Shown here one piece after another: positions 24,253-32,985 of a stretch of DNA of 64,000 bases. The stretch spans positions 116,625-180,624 of the forward strand of contig CAYXTO010000006.1 in the NCBI GenBank assembly GCA_964468045.1, read 5' to 3'. This DNA is from JAWKXU01 sp964468045. GTDB lineage: Bacteria > Pseudomonadota > Alphaproteobacteria > Sphingomonadales > Sphingomonadaceae. The translations under genes were made by a program, and so were the position numbers. A model generated the notes under the pieces. The model had not been told where the DNA came from. It saw only the letters and a program-made list of their open reading frames with translations, and made no database searches. The number at the start of each line of letters is the position of its first letter. Position 1 is the stretch's first letter.

Positions 24253-24999
24253 ATGAAGGTACTCGTCCCGGTTAAGCGGGTCATCGATTACAACGTGAAG
24301 CCGCGGGTGAAATCCGATGGTTCCGGCGTTGATCTCGCCAATGTGAAGATGAGCATGAATCCGTTCGACGAGATCGCCGTGGAAGAGGCGATCCGTCTGA
24401 AGGAAAAGGGTGCGGCGGAAGAGATCATCGCCGTCTCGATCGGCCCGGCCAAGGCGCAGGAAACGCTGCGGACTGCGCTCGCCATGGGCGCGGACCGGGC
24501 GATTCTGGTGCAGACCGACGAGGAGGTCGAACCGCTGGCCGTTGCCAAGATCCTGAAGGCGGTGGCGGATGCCGAAGGTCCCGGCCTGGTGATCCTGGGC
24601 AAGCAGGCGATCGACGACGACTCCAACCAGACCGGCCAGATGCTGGCCGCGCTGATGGGCCGCCCGCAGGGCACCTTCGCCAATGAACTGACCATCGACG
24701 GCGGCAGCGTCACCGTAAAGCGCGAGATCGACGGCGGCCTCGAGACTGTGAAGCTCGCCCTGCCCGCGATCATCACCACCGACCTGCGCCTCAACGAGCC
24801 GCGCTATGCTTCGCTGCCCAACATCATGAAGGCGAAGAAGAAGCAGCTCGATGAAAAGACCCCGGCCGATTACGGGGTGGATATCACGCCGCGCCTCAAG
24901 ACGCTGAAGGTCACCGAGCCGCCGGTCCGCCAGGCCGGGATCAAGGTCGCCGATGTCGACGCGCTGGTCGGCAAGCTGAAGGAGCTGGGGATCGCCTGA
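24253..24999 (+). CDS. etfB: Electron transfer flavoprotein, beta subunit
   Basis: The 248-residue protein starts MKVLVPVKRVIDYNVKPRVK, matching EtfB. The middle LGKQAIDDDSNQTGQMLAAL is the conserved AMP/ETF fold region, and LTSLPNIMKAKKK-like text (SLPNIMKAKKKQLDEK) is near the C-terminus. ETF takes electrons from acyl-CoA dehydrogenases and passes them to ETF-ubiquinone oxidoreductase. A TACAAT box 12 bp before a CCGGAG ribosome site is a possible -10, so it may have its own promoter after sucC. Confidence 0.95.
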   Translation: MKVLVPVKRVIDYNVKPRVKSDGSGVDLANVKMSMNPFDEIAVEEAIRLKEKGAAEEIIAVSIGPAKAQETLRTALAMGADRAILVQTDEEVEPLAVAKILKAVADAEGPGLVILGKQAIDDDSNQTGQMLAALMGRPQGTFANELTIDGGSVTVKREIDGGLETVKLALPAIITTDLRLNEPRYASLPNIMKAKKKQLDEKTPADYGVDITPRLKTLKVTEPPVRQAGIKVADVDALVGKLKELGIA

Positions 25000-25035
25000 T
25001 CCCCGCACCCGCACACAGGATTCAAGGACAAGACG

Positions 25036-25965
25036 ATGAAAACTCTCGTTTGGGTCGAACACGACAACAGGTCGGTCAAGGATGCCACGCTTGCGGTGGT
25101 CACAGCCGCCAGCAAGCTGGGTGAAGTGCATCTGCTGGTCGCGGGCGAAGGCTGCGCCGCCGTGGCGGAGGAAGCCGCGAAGATCGCCGGCGTCGCCAAG
25201 GTGCATCTGGCGGACAACGCGGCCTATGGCCACGCGCTGGCCGAGAACGTCGCGCCGCTGATCGCGCAGCTGATGGGCGATCACGACGCCTTCCTCGCGC
25301 CGGCCACCACCACCGGCAAGAACATCGCCCCGCGCGTCGCCGCGCTGCTCGACGTCATGCAGATCTCCGACATCCTCTCGGTCGAAGGCGAGAAGACCTT
25401 CACCCGGCCGATCTACGCCGGCAACGCCATCGCCACGGTCGAATCGAGCGATGCCAAGCTGGTGATCACCGTGCGCGGCACCGCCTTCGAAAAGGCTGCT
25501 GTCGGCGGCGGCTCCGGCACGGTCGAGGCGGTTTCCGGCCCGGGCGATGCCGGCCTGTCCAGCTTCGTCGGCTCGGAACTGGCGAAGTCCGAGCGCCCGG
25601 AACTGACCAGCGCCAAGATCATCGTGTCGGGCGGCCGCGCGCTGAAGGATTCGGCCACTTTCGAGCAAGTCATCTTTCCGCTGGCCGACAAGCTCGGCGC
25701 AGGCGTGGGCGCCAGCCGCGCGGCGGTGGACGCGGGCTATGTGCCCAACGATTTCCAGGTCGGCCAGACCGGCAAGATCGTCGCTCCCGAAGTCTATATC
25801 GCCGTGGGCATTTCCGGCGCGATCCAGCACCTGGCCGGCATGAAGGATTCCAAGACCATCATCGCCATCAACAAGGACGAGGACGCACCGATCTTCCAGG
25901 TCGCCGATATCGGCCTGGTCGCGGACCTCTACAGCGCCGTGCCGGAGCTTGTCAGCAAGCTCTGA
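25036..25965 (+). CDS. etfA: Electron transfer flavoprotein, alpha subunit
   Basis: The 309-residue protein has the EtfA N-terminal fold (KTLVWVEHDNRSVKDATL) and the C-terminal FAD signature: SGGRALKDSATFEQVIFPLA, then YIAVGISGAIQHLAGMKDSK and IIAINKDEDAPIFQVADIGL. It binds the FAD of the ETF heterodimer. It follows etfB by 36 bp and is closed by a strong terminator. Confidence 0.95.
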   Translation: MKTLVWVEHDNRSVKDATLAVVTAASKLGEVHLLVAGEGCAAVAEEAAKIAGVAKVHLADNAAYGHALAENVAPLIAQLMGDHDAFLAPATTTGKNIAPRVAALLDVMQISDILSVEGEKTFTRPIYAGNAIATVESSDAKLVITVRGTAFEKAAVGGGSGTVEAVSGPGDAGLSSFVGSELAKSERPELTSAKIIVSGGRALKDSATFEQVIFPLADKLGAGVGASRAAVDAGYVPNDFQVGQTGKIVAPEVYIAVGISGAIQHLAGMKDSKTIIAINKDEDAPIFQVADIGLVADLYSAVPELVSKL

Positions 25966-25989
25966 GCATTCTCGCAAGCAAATCCGCGA

Positions 25990-26020
25990 ACGCCTCCGGA
26001 CCTCGGTTCGGGGGCGTTTT
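25990..26020 (+). terminator. Rho-independent terminator after etfA
   Basis: ACGCCTCCG at 25990-25998 pairs with CGGGGGCGT at 26009-26017 (one wobble), followed by TTTT. Confidence 0.75.
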
Positions 26021-26115
26021 GCTTGGGCGGAAGGGCCGGATCGGGAAGCTTCGGGACATTTCGCTGGCCGATATCGGGCCGACATTGAGAATCGCGGGCC
26101 ATTCGATATAAGCCT

Positions 26116-26172
26116 GCCACGCGGCGACCACGTTCCCGCTCCCGCAAGGGTATCAAGACCGGGACGGCCCGG
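26116..26172 (+). promoter_or_regulatory. Candidate guanidine-II (mini-ykkC) riboswitch
   Basis: Two short hairpins precede the SMR gene. The second, 26159-26172, has a perfect CCGGG/CCCGG stem with an ACGG tetraloop, the ACGR loop of guanidine-II. The first, 26116-26125, is GCC-ACGC-GGC: only three base pairs, and its last loop base is C rather than R. The 33-nt linker and the 20-nt distance to the start fit known examples. The target gene is of the correct family, which is the main support. Confidence 0.45.
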
Positions 26173-26193
26173 CAGCACATTCTGGAGGCTGCC

Positions 26194-26511
26194 ATGGCAT
26201 GGATCGTTCTGTTTATCGCGGGTCTGTTTGAAGTCGTCTGGGCCGCTGCCATGAAGCAGTCGCACGGCTTTTCGCGCTTCTGGCCCAGTGTCGTCACCAT
26301 AGCCGCCATGCTCGTCAGTTTCGCGCTGCTCTCGTGGTCGATGCGCTCCTTGCCCCTGGGCACTGCCTATACCGTGTGGACCGGGATCGGGGCGCTCGGC
26401 GCATTCGCCGTCGGGATCCTGTTCCTCGGCGAAGCGGCCACCCCGCTGCGCCTCCTTGCGACACTGCTCATCGTGAGCGGCCTTGCCCTGATGAAGCTGA
26501 CCAGTTCCTGA
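26194..26511 (+). CDS. gdx: SMR-family guanidinium/quaternary ammonium exporter
   Basis: The 105-residue protein starts MAWIVLFIAGLFEVVWAAAM, in which Glu-13 is the essential SMR proton/substrate carboxylate and the Ala/Met pattern is of the SugE (Gdx) branch. Four helices are present, and TAYTVWTGIGALGAFAVGIL is the SugE third helix signature. Gdx exports guanidinium by proton antiport. The ribosome site TCTGGAGG lies just after the putative riboswitch hairpin. Confidence 0.9.
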   Translation: MAWIVLFIAGLFEVVWAAAMKQSHGFSRFWPSVVTIAAMLVSFALLSWSMRSLPLGTAYTVWTGIGALGAFAVGILFLGEAATPLRLLATLLIVSGLALMKLTSS

Positions 26512-26568
26512 CCCGATCAGCGTGCCGCATCCTTCCGCTGAATCTCGGCGCTTGAGGATGGCGCAGGC

Positions 26569-27831
26569 TTACAGCCACCCATCCACCGCGTGGATCGTCA
26601 CGCCGACCAGCCCGCCCACCAGGGTGCCGTTGACCCGGATGAACTGCAGGTCGCGGCCCACTGCGCTTTCGATCCGCCCGGTCACGGTCCGCGCATCCCA
26701 GCGCTTCACCGTGTCCGAAACCAGCGTCACGATCTGGCCGCCGTAGCGCGTCGCCACGCCCACCGCCGTGCGCCGGGCAAAGCGGTTGATCTGGAGCTGC
26801 AGGGCCGGATCATCGCGCAGGGCCTGCCCCAGTTCCGACAACGCATCCCCGAATTGCCCGGCCAGCGCGGCATCGGGATCGCGGGCGAGGTCGATCAGCG
26901 CGCGCCGGATTCGCTCCCACACCCCTTCCCACCAGCGCGCCAATGCCGGATTGTCGAGCAATTCATGCTTCATCCGTTCCACCCTGGCCTGCATCGCCGG
27001 ATCATGCCCCAGATCGTGCGCGAATCGCTCCAACCCTTCCTCCACCTTGCGGCGCAGGGGATGATCGGGATCGACGATGCATTCCGCGATCAGCTTGTAG
27101 AGCCCGTCGAGCACGGAATTGGCCAGCCGCTCGTCCAGCCCGGTCAGCCGCAGCAGCGCATTGGCGCGCTGGTGGATCATGCCGCGCACCAGTTCCTCAT
27201 TGGCTTCCAGCGTGGCGCCAGCCCAGCGCAGGATGCTCTCCAGCAGGGGCAGATGCCGCTTGTCCGCGATCGCGGCCTCCAGCATCTGGCCCAGCAGCGG
27301 CGCAACCTCCAGCCGGTCGAGCTGGCTCCGCAATCCGGCCTTCACCTGCCCGCCGAGCCGTTCGGGGTCGAGCGATTCGAGCACTTCGGCGAACAGCTCC
27401 GCCGCGCCCGCGCGAATCCGGGATTGCCCGCCGCCGCCCGGCGCGGACAGAAAATTTCCGGCCGCAAGCGCCAGGTTCATCGCCCGCAACCGCCGCGCCA
27501 CCACCGCAGGGGTCAGGAAATTGTCGCGCAGGAACGCCGCCATCGTATCCGCGATGCGATCCTTGTTCTCCGGTATGATCGCGGTGTGCGGGATCGGCAG
27601 GCCGAGCGGGCGGCGGAACAGGGCCGTCACTGCGAACCAGTCCGCCAGGCCGCCGACCATGGCCGCCTCGGCAAAGGCCAGCGCATAGCCCCAGGCCGGA
27701 TGCACGCCCTCATACCGCCGCGCCACCAGGAACAGCGCGGCCATCGCCAGCAGCAGCCCGGTGGCCACCATCCGCATATGACGGGCGCGGTCATTTCCGG
27801 CAAAGGCAGGGAGGGAAATTGGGCCGGGCAT
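26569..27831 (-). CDS. DUF445 family membrane-associated protein
   Basis: The 420-residue protein has an N-terminal helix (LLLAMAALFLVARRY) and GGLADWFAVTALFRRPLGLP with IPHTAIIPENKDRIADTMAA, the DUF445 hallmarks. A long helical middle and a C-terminal GTLVGGLVGVTIHAVDGWL helix follow. The function is unknown; it is membrane-bound in related species. It starts five bases after the RND transporter stop, so it shares the transporter's transcript. Confidence 0.85.
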   Translation of the reverse strand: MPGPISLPAFAGNDRARHMRMVATGLLLAMAALFLVARRYEGVHPAWGYALAFAEAAMVGGLADWFAVTALFRRPLGLPIPHTAIIPENKDRIADTMAAFLRDNFLTPAVVARRLRAMNLALAAGNFLSAPGGGGQSRIRAGAAELFAEVLESLDPERLGGQVKAGLRSQLDRLEVAPLLGQMLEAAIADKRHLPLLESILRWAGATLEANEELVRGMIHQRANALLRLTGLDERLANSVLDGLYKLIAECIVDPDHPLRRKVEEGLERFAHDLGHDPAMQARVERMKHELLDNPALARWWEGVWERIRRALIDLARDPDAALAGQFGDALSELGQALRDDPALQLQINRFARRTAVGVATRYGGQIVTLVSDTVKRWDARTVTGRIESAVGRDLQFIRVNGTLVGGLVGVTIHAVDGWL

Positions 27832-27836
27832 CCGCT

Positions 27837-30800
27837 CTATTCGGCCGGCTGCGCGGCCCCGCCCGGCTCGGCGTCACCGGGGCGGTAGGTCAGGAAACGG
27901 CGGCGTAATTTGGGACCGATCCGCTTCTCGAACCCGTCGGCGAGGCTGAACCCCGCCGGCACGATCAGGAGAGTGAGCATGGTGGACAGGATCAGGCCGC
28001 CGATCACCGTGGTGCCCATCGGCGCGCGCCACGATCCGTCGCCGGAAAGCGAAAGCGCGGTGGGGACCATGCCCGCCGTCATCGCCACCGTCGTCATGAC
28101 GATGGGCTGCGCGCGCTTGTGCCCGGCGTCGAGGATCGCCTCCAGCTTCGGCACGCCCTTTTCCATCTCCTCGATCGCGAAGTCGATCAGCAGGATGGAG
28201 TTTTTCGCCACGATCCCCAGCAGCATCAATATGCCGATATAGACCGAGATCGAGACCGGCTGGCCGATCAGGGCGATCGCCACCAGCCCGCCCAGCGGGG
28301 CGAGCAGCAGCGAGGTCATGTTGACCAGCGGCGACACGAAACGCTTGTAGAGCAGCACCAGCACCGCGAAGACGAGGAAGATGCCGCTGACGACGGCATT
28401 GATGAAATTCTGGATCATCTCGCCCTGCCACTTCGCCTCGCCCACCGGCGCGGTGCTGACACCCGGCGGAAGGTTGCGCATGATCGGCAGCTGCTGGATC
28501 TTCTTTTCGGCCGGCCCGGCGACCGCGCCCTCGGCCAGATCCGCGCCGATGATGACGCGCCGCGCCTGGTTGTAGCGCTGGATCTGGGTTGGCCCCGCGC
28601 CGAAGCGGATCTCGGCCACGCGCTTGAGCGGAACCGATGCGCCGCTGGCGGTGGGAACCGGCAGATTCTCTATCGTGGCGATATCGCGCCGGGAGTTCTT
28701 GGGCAGGATCACCCGGATCGGCACCTGTCGGTCGCTCAGCGAGAATTTCGCCGCTGCCTGGTCGATCTCGCCCATGGTGGCGATGCGGATCGTCTGGCTG
28801 AGCGCGGCGGTGGTCACGCCCAGCTGGGCGGCCAGATCGAACCTTGGCACGATCACCAGCTCCGGCCGCTTGAGATCGGCATCGAGACGCGGGGCGACCA
28901 GATCCTTGATGCCGCGCATCTGGCCGACCAGGGTATGCGCGGTTTCCTGCAGAAGCTCCGAATCCGAACCGGTCAGCATCACCGTGATGTCCCTGCCGCT
29001 GCCGGAACCGTCCGATTGCGACATGAAGCTCACCCGGGCATCGGCGATATCCTGGAGCTGGGGGGTCAGCCGCCGCTCGAATTCGAAGCTCTTGGCATCG
29101 CGATCCTCGGAAAGCGTGATGTAGAGATCCGCCTCCGCTTCCTTCACCACCCCGATCACCCGCGCGACTTCCGGCTGCTCCTCCAGCAGCGCGATCACCT
29201 GATCGGTCACCGCCTCGGTCTGCTCCAGCGTCGTGCCCGGCACCATCTCGATCCGGGTCTGGCTCCAGTCCTGGTCGGCATTGGGCTGGAACTGCTGCGG
29301 GATCATCGCCATCAGCAGGCCGGTAAGGACCAGCGCCCCGACGCCAACCCCCAGCATCCAGATCCGGTGGTCGCGCAGCCGCGCGCCAAGCGAGCGGCGC
29401 AGGCCCGGCCGATCGGCGGTACGCGCCCGGTAGGCATCGGCGCGGGACTGGTCGAGCGACCAGTGCAGGATCTTCATGTAACGATCCATCATGCGGCCTT
29501 CGCCATGGCTCGCCTCGCCATGGGCTTTCAGGAAATAGGCCGCGACCATCGGCGTGACCATGCGCGCCACGGCCAGGCTCATCAGCACCGCCACGACCAC
29601 GCTCAGCCCGAAATTCTTGAAGAACTGCCCGGAAATGCCCGGCATCAGCCCGACCGGCAGGAACACCGCCACGATGGAGAAGGTGGTCGCCACCACGGCC
29701 AGGCCGATTTCGTCCGCCGCGTCGATGGCCGCCTGGTAGGCGCTCTTGCCCATGCGCATGTGGCGCACGATATTCTCGATCTCCACGATGGCGTCATCGA
29801 CCAGCACCCCCGCCACGAGGCTGAGGGCCAGGAGGGAGAGCGAATTGAGCGTGAACCCCATCAGGTCCATGAACCAGAAGGTCGGGATGGCGGAGAGCGG
29901 GATGGCGATCGCGGAAATGACCGTCGCCCGCCAGTCGCGCAGGAAGAAGAACACCACGATCACGGCGAGGATCGCGCCCTCCACCATCGCTTCCAGCGAG
30001 CTGGCATATTGCCCCTTGGTGTAATTGACGGTGGTGAACAGCGAGGTGAAGCGGATGCCCGGGTTCTCCTCCCTGATGCTGGCCATCTCCTTTATCGCCG
30101 CGTCGTAGACCGTGACGTCGGACGCACCCTTGGCGCGCTGCAGGTTGAAGGTGACCACCTGGCGGCCCTTCAGCTTGGCGATGGAGGTCTGTTCGGAATA
30201 GCTGTCGGACACCTGCGCGATGTCGCTCAGCTTGATGGTGCGCCCGTTGCCCAGGCTGATCCTGGTGTTCGAGAGATTGTAGGCATCGGCGGCATTGCCC
30301 AGCACGCGCACCGACTGGCGGGAACCGGCGATCTCGGCGCGGCCGCCCGCCGCATCCACATTCACCTGGCGCAGGACATCGTTCACCTGCGCCGCCGTCA
30401 CCCCGAGCGACTGCATCCGGGCCGGATCGACCATCACCCGGATTTCGCGATCGACCCCGCCGCCGCGGCTGACCGCCGCCATCCCGGTGATGCCCAGCAA
30501 GCGGCGGGCGACGGTGTCGTCCACGAACCAGCTCAACTGCTCCATGGTCATGTCATCGGCGCTGACCGCGAAATAGCCGATCGGCCCTCCGCCCGCTTCC
30601 ACCTTGGTGATCTGCGGCTCGAGAATGCCTTCGGGCAGATCGCCACGGATCTGGTCGACCGCGTTCTTGACCTCGTTTACCGCGTCGTTGGGATCCGTGC
30701 CGATCACGAACTGCACGAGGGTGAGGGAGCTGCCTTCGCTGGCGGTCGACTGGATTTCATCGACCCCGCTGATCGAGCGGACCGCGGCTTCCACCTTTTC

Positions 30801-31001
30801 GGTGATCTGGGTGGTGATTTCGGAAGGCGCGGCGCCGGGCTGCGCGACGGTCACGGTCACGGCCGGAAAATCGATATCCGGCATGTCGTTCACATCCATC
30901 CGGCTGAACGACACGATCCCGGCGATCACCAGGCCTATGTACAGGATGATCGGAACGACCGGATTGCGAATCGACCAGGCGGAGATGTTGCGCAAACCCA
31001 T
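27837..31001 (-). CDS. RND-family efflux transporter permease (AcrB/MexF type)
   Basis: The 1054-residue protein is of standard RND length and has 12 helices in two halves. FSRMDVNDMPDIDFPAVTVT is the entry segment, and VDDAIVEIENIVRHM at about residue 400 is the transmembrane helix 4 proton relay (two Asp). QTRIEMVPGTTLEQTEAV and LLLAPLGGLVAIALIGQPVS are typical of the multidrug/HAE-1 group. It exports drugs or solvents with its adaptor. No outer-membrane channel gene lies adjacent, so it must use one encoded elsewhere. Confidence 0.95.
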   Translation of the reverse strand: MGLRNISAWSIRNPVVPIILYIGLVIAGIVSFSRMDVNDMPDIDFPAVTVTVAQPGAAPSEITTQITEKVEAAVRSISGVDEIQSTASEGSSLTLVQFVIGTDPNDAVNEVKNAVDQIRGDLPEGILEPQITKVEAGGGPIGYFAVSADDMTMEQLSWFVDDTVARRLLGITGMAAVSRGGGVDREIRVMVDPARMQSLGVTAAQVNDVLRQVNVDAAGGRAEIAGSRQSVRVLGNAADAYNLSNTRISLGNGRTIKLSDIAQVSDSYSEQTSIAKLKGRQVVTFNLQRAKGASDVTVYDAAIKEMASIREENPGIRFTSLFTTVNYTKGQYASSLEAMVEGAILAVIVVFFFLRDWRATVISAIAIPLSAIPTFWFMDLMGFTLNSLSLLALSLVAGVLVDDAIVEIENIVRHMRMGKSAYQAAIDAADEIGLAVVATTFSIVAVFLPVGLMPGISGQFFKNFGLSVVVAVLMSLAVARMVTPMVAAYFLKAHGEASHGEGRMMDRYMKILHWSLDQSRADAYRARTADRPGLRRSLGARLRDHRIWMLGVGVGALVLTGLLMAMIPQQFQPNADQDWSQTRIEMVPGTTLEQTEAVTDQVIALLEEQPEVARVIGVVKEAEADLYITLSEDRDAKSFEFERRLTPQLQDIADARVSFMSQSDGSGSGRDITVMLTGSDSELLQETAHTLVGQMRGIKDLVAPRLDADLKRPELVIVPRFDLAAQLGVTTAALSQTIRIATMGEIDQAAAKFSLSDRQVPIRVILPKNSRRDIATIENLPVPTASGASVPLKRVAEIRFGAGPTQIQRYNQARRVIIGADLAEGAVAGPAEKKIQQLPIMRNLPPGVSTAPVGEAKWQGEMIQNFINAVVSGIFLVFAVLVLLYKRFVSPLVNMTSLLLAPLGGLVAIALIGQPVSISVYIGILMLLGIVAKNSILLIDFAIEEMEKGVPKLEAILDAGHKRAQPIVMTTVAMTAGMVPTALSLSGDGSWRAPMGTTVIGGLILSTMLTLLIVPAGFSLADGFEKRIGPKLRRRFLTYRPGDAEPGGAAQPAE

Positions 31002-31013
31002 GGCGTGCCCGCC

Positions 31014-32201
31014 CTAGCCGCCGCCGGGCTTGACGAGGCGCGGCTTGACCTTGTCGCCTTCCGAAAGGAAGCCGCCCGCCCGCAGGACCACGCGCTCGCC
31101 GCCGGCCAGGCCCTGCACGATCGCGATGCCGTTCTCGGTGACCGGGCCGGTCCTGACCGGGCGGCGGACGACCTTGTCATCCTTGCCCACGATCAGCACG
31201 AAGCTGCCCTTCTCGTCGGACTGGATCGCGGATTCGGGCAGGAAGGGCGCGATCACGGTGCGGCTGCGGATGCTCGCGGAAGCGAAACCGCCGGGACGCA
31301 GCTCCGGCGCGTAGGACAAGGCGATCCGCGCCGTGCCCTGGCGAGTCTGTTGCTCGATGGTCGGGGAAAGCTGCCAGATCTGTCCGGTGAAGCTCTTCTC
31401 CGTGCCGATAGGCGTCACTTGTGCGGTCGCGCCAACGGAAAGCTTGGCGAGGTCCTCCTCGCTCACCCCGGCGAGCAGCTCCAGCTCTCCTCCGCGCGCA
31501 ATGCTGAACAATATGCCGGATCCGCCGCTGACGACCTGCCCGGGCTCGACATTCCTCGTGAGCAGCAAGCCGGCGTCCGGCGCCGTGATATTCAGCCGCG
31601 CGCTCAGCGCCCGCAATTCCCCGAGCTGCGCCTGGGCCTGCTTCACCCGGGCATCGGCGGCATCCCGCGTTGCGCGCAAGCGGTCGACATCAGCCTTGCT
31701 GATGAAACCCCGATCGGTGAGCTTGAGCCCGCGATCGAGATTGGCCTGGGCCAGCGCGGCATCGGCCCTGGCGATATCGACCTGCGCGGCCTGGGCCGCG
31801 ATCTGCTGCGATTGCACCGACCTGTCGATCACCGCGAGCACCTGACCCTGGCGGACCCACTGGCCCGCATCGACCGGCACCGATACCACGCGCCCCCCTT
31901 CGCCCACCGAGCCGACCGGAAGCTCGCGACGGGCGGCAAGCGTGCCGGTGGCTTCGACATTGCCGGCGACCGAGCTGGCTGTCGCTGCGATCACGCTGAC
32001 GACCGGCAGTTCCGAAGTGCCCGAATCCTCCGCGCCGCTGTCGCCGCCTTGCAGCAGGAATCCGACCACGAGCAGCACCGCAAGCGCGATGGCCGCGGCA
32101 ATCAGCAGGCGGCGCCGCGATTGCCCGCCTGTGCCGGGTTGATATCTCCCGTGGGAGAGCTTTCCGCCATGGTCGGATTCGAGAGGAGTCTCGTAATTCA
32201 T
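31014..32201 (-). CDS. RND periplasmic adaptor (membrane fusion protein)
   Basis: The 395-residue protein has an N-terminal anchor (LLIAAAIALAVLLVVGFLL), then a biotinyl-lipoyl half (VEATGTLAARRELPVGSVGE), a coiled-coil helical hairpin (QIAAQAAQVDIARADAALAQ), and ITAPDAGLLLTRNVEPGQVV. It bridges the RND pump and the outer-membrane channel. The pump gene follows 12 bp downstream. Confidence 0.95.
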   Translation of the reverse strand: MNYETPLESDHGGKLSHGRYQPGTGGQSRRRLLIAAAIALAVLLVVGFLLQGGDSGAEDSGTSELPVVSVIAATASSVAGNVEATGTLAARRELPVGSVGEGGRVVSVPVDAGQWVRQGQVLAVIDRSVQSQQIAAQAAQVDIARADAALAQANLDRGLKLTDRGFISKADVDRLRATRDAADARVKQAQAQLGELRALSARLNITAPDAGLLLTRNVEPGQVVSGGSGILFSIARGGELELLAGVSEEDLAKLSVGATAQVTPIGTEKSFTGQIWQLSPTIEQQTRQGTARIALSYAPELRPGGFASASIRSRTVIAPFLPESAIQSDEKGSFVLIVGKDDKVVRRPVRTGPVTENGIAIVQGLAGGERVVLRAGGFLSEGDKVKPRLVKPGGG

Positions 32202-32417
32202 TGTCCGGTCATCTTGGCGCCAGGCACCATATCAGGCCGGACTATCCGGCATTTGCCTGCCTTATATGCTGCGGCTGCGAGTGGCAACGCGATAGGAGCC
32301 GCATGCCGGGATAGACGCATTCCCCGCCCGCAAACCGCAACGGAGGACGCGGCCGTCCGGCCACGCCCCCCGTCAGAGCGCGGCAAGAAAACTGCCGTCA
32401 AGCCCCTTCCGATTCTC

Positions 32418-32498
32418 GTTGAACCGGAACGGGCCTGGAATTTACCTGTTTTCCGTGATTTCCGAGTCAGCAAGTGATTCCACTTGCTTCGAAATCAC
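32418..32498 (-). repeat. Dispersed repeat, copy A (about 81 bp)
   Basis: Read on the minus strand, GTGATTTC pairs with GAAATCAC (outer stem) and AGCAAGTG pairs with CACTTGCT (inner stem), giving a nested hairpin. This is followed by GGAAAACAGGTAAATTCCAG and CCGTTCCGGTTCAAC. It lies directly after the glsB stop, in the same orientation as the gene. Copies B and C are at 44863 and 55248. Confidence 0.85.
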
Positions 32499-32499
32499 G

Positions 32500-32766
32500 C
32501 TAGCGGACGCGGCCGCGCTGGACGAGATTGACGATAGCCAGAAGGACGACCGCCCCGACTATCGCGATGATCAGTCCTGTCAGCGAGAATTCCTGCACGC
32601 TTCCGCGAACGCCGAAGAGCGGGCCCGCGAGGGCGTTGCCGATCACCGAGCCGACACAGCCCACCACGATGTTCCAGAAGATGCCCATGGAGGCGTCCCG
32701 GTTCATAACCAGGCTGGCAAGCCATCCGGCAATGCCGCCCACGATTAACGCGATAATCCAACCCAT
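32500..32766 (-). CDS. GlsB/YeaQ/YmgE-family stress membrane protein
   Basis: The 88-residue protein starts at the ATG at 32766, with AGGAGG eight bases upstream. It has MGWIIALIVGGIAGWLASLV, then GIFWNIVVGCVGSVIGNALA and a final helix; this matches the transglycosylase-associated (GlsB/YeaQ) group of small two- to three-helix inner-membrane proteins induced by stress. The EcfG-like promoter upstream agrees with that role. Repeat copy A follows its stop. Confidence 0.9.
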   Translation of the reverse strand: MGWIIALIVGGIAGWLASLVMNRDASMGIFWNIVVGCVGSVIGNALAGPLFGVRGSVQEFSLTGLIIAIVGAVVLLAIVNLVQRGRVR

Positions 32767-32809
32767 CGGCCATTCCTCCTGTTTGAGCTTATGAAAAGAC
32801 TCCACCTGC

Positions 32810-32834
32810 AATGCTTATATGCGCTTGTCGTTCC
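32810..32834 (-). promoter_or_regulatory. EcfG-like promoter of the GlsB-type gene
   Basis: On the minus strand GGAAC (32834-32830) and CATT (32813-32810) are 16 bp apart, one mismatch from the EcfG consensus CGTT. The predicted start lies about 37 bp before the ATG. Confidence 0.45.
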
Positions 32835-32934
32835 GGCCGCCCCGCCATTTCGGCCGAGGGGCAAGCCGCACAGGGAACCTATAGCAAGGCGCCGGGCCTG
32901 TCCATCGGACCCGGCCCCTCCCCCCCGACCATGC

Positions 32935-32958
32935 AAAAAGGGCCGGCAATGCCGGCCC
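32935..32958 (-). terminator. Rho-independent terminator after sciP
   Basis: GGGCCGGC at 32940-32947 pairs with GCCGGCCC at 32951-32958, and the minus strand then reads TTTTT. Confidence 0.8.
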
Positions 32959-32985
32959 CCTTCATGCATCCCGAAGGATGGATGG

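Noticed and set aside
22900..26265. A 1121-codon open frame antisense to sucC, etfB and etfA
   Set aside because: It shows the same His/Asp/Arg-rich composition, no start signal and no domain, while the plus-strand genes are textbook matches.
28119..32477. A 1452-codon open frame antisense to the RND transporter and adaptor genes
   Set aside because: It has no family signature, is rich in His, Arg, Asp and Ala as GC-rich antisense frames are, and covers clear RND genes with proper motifs. It is a codon-bias shadow.
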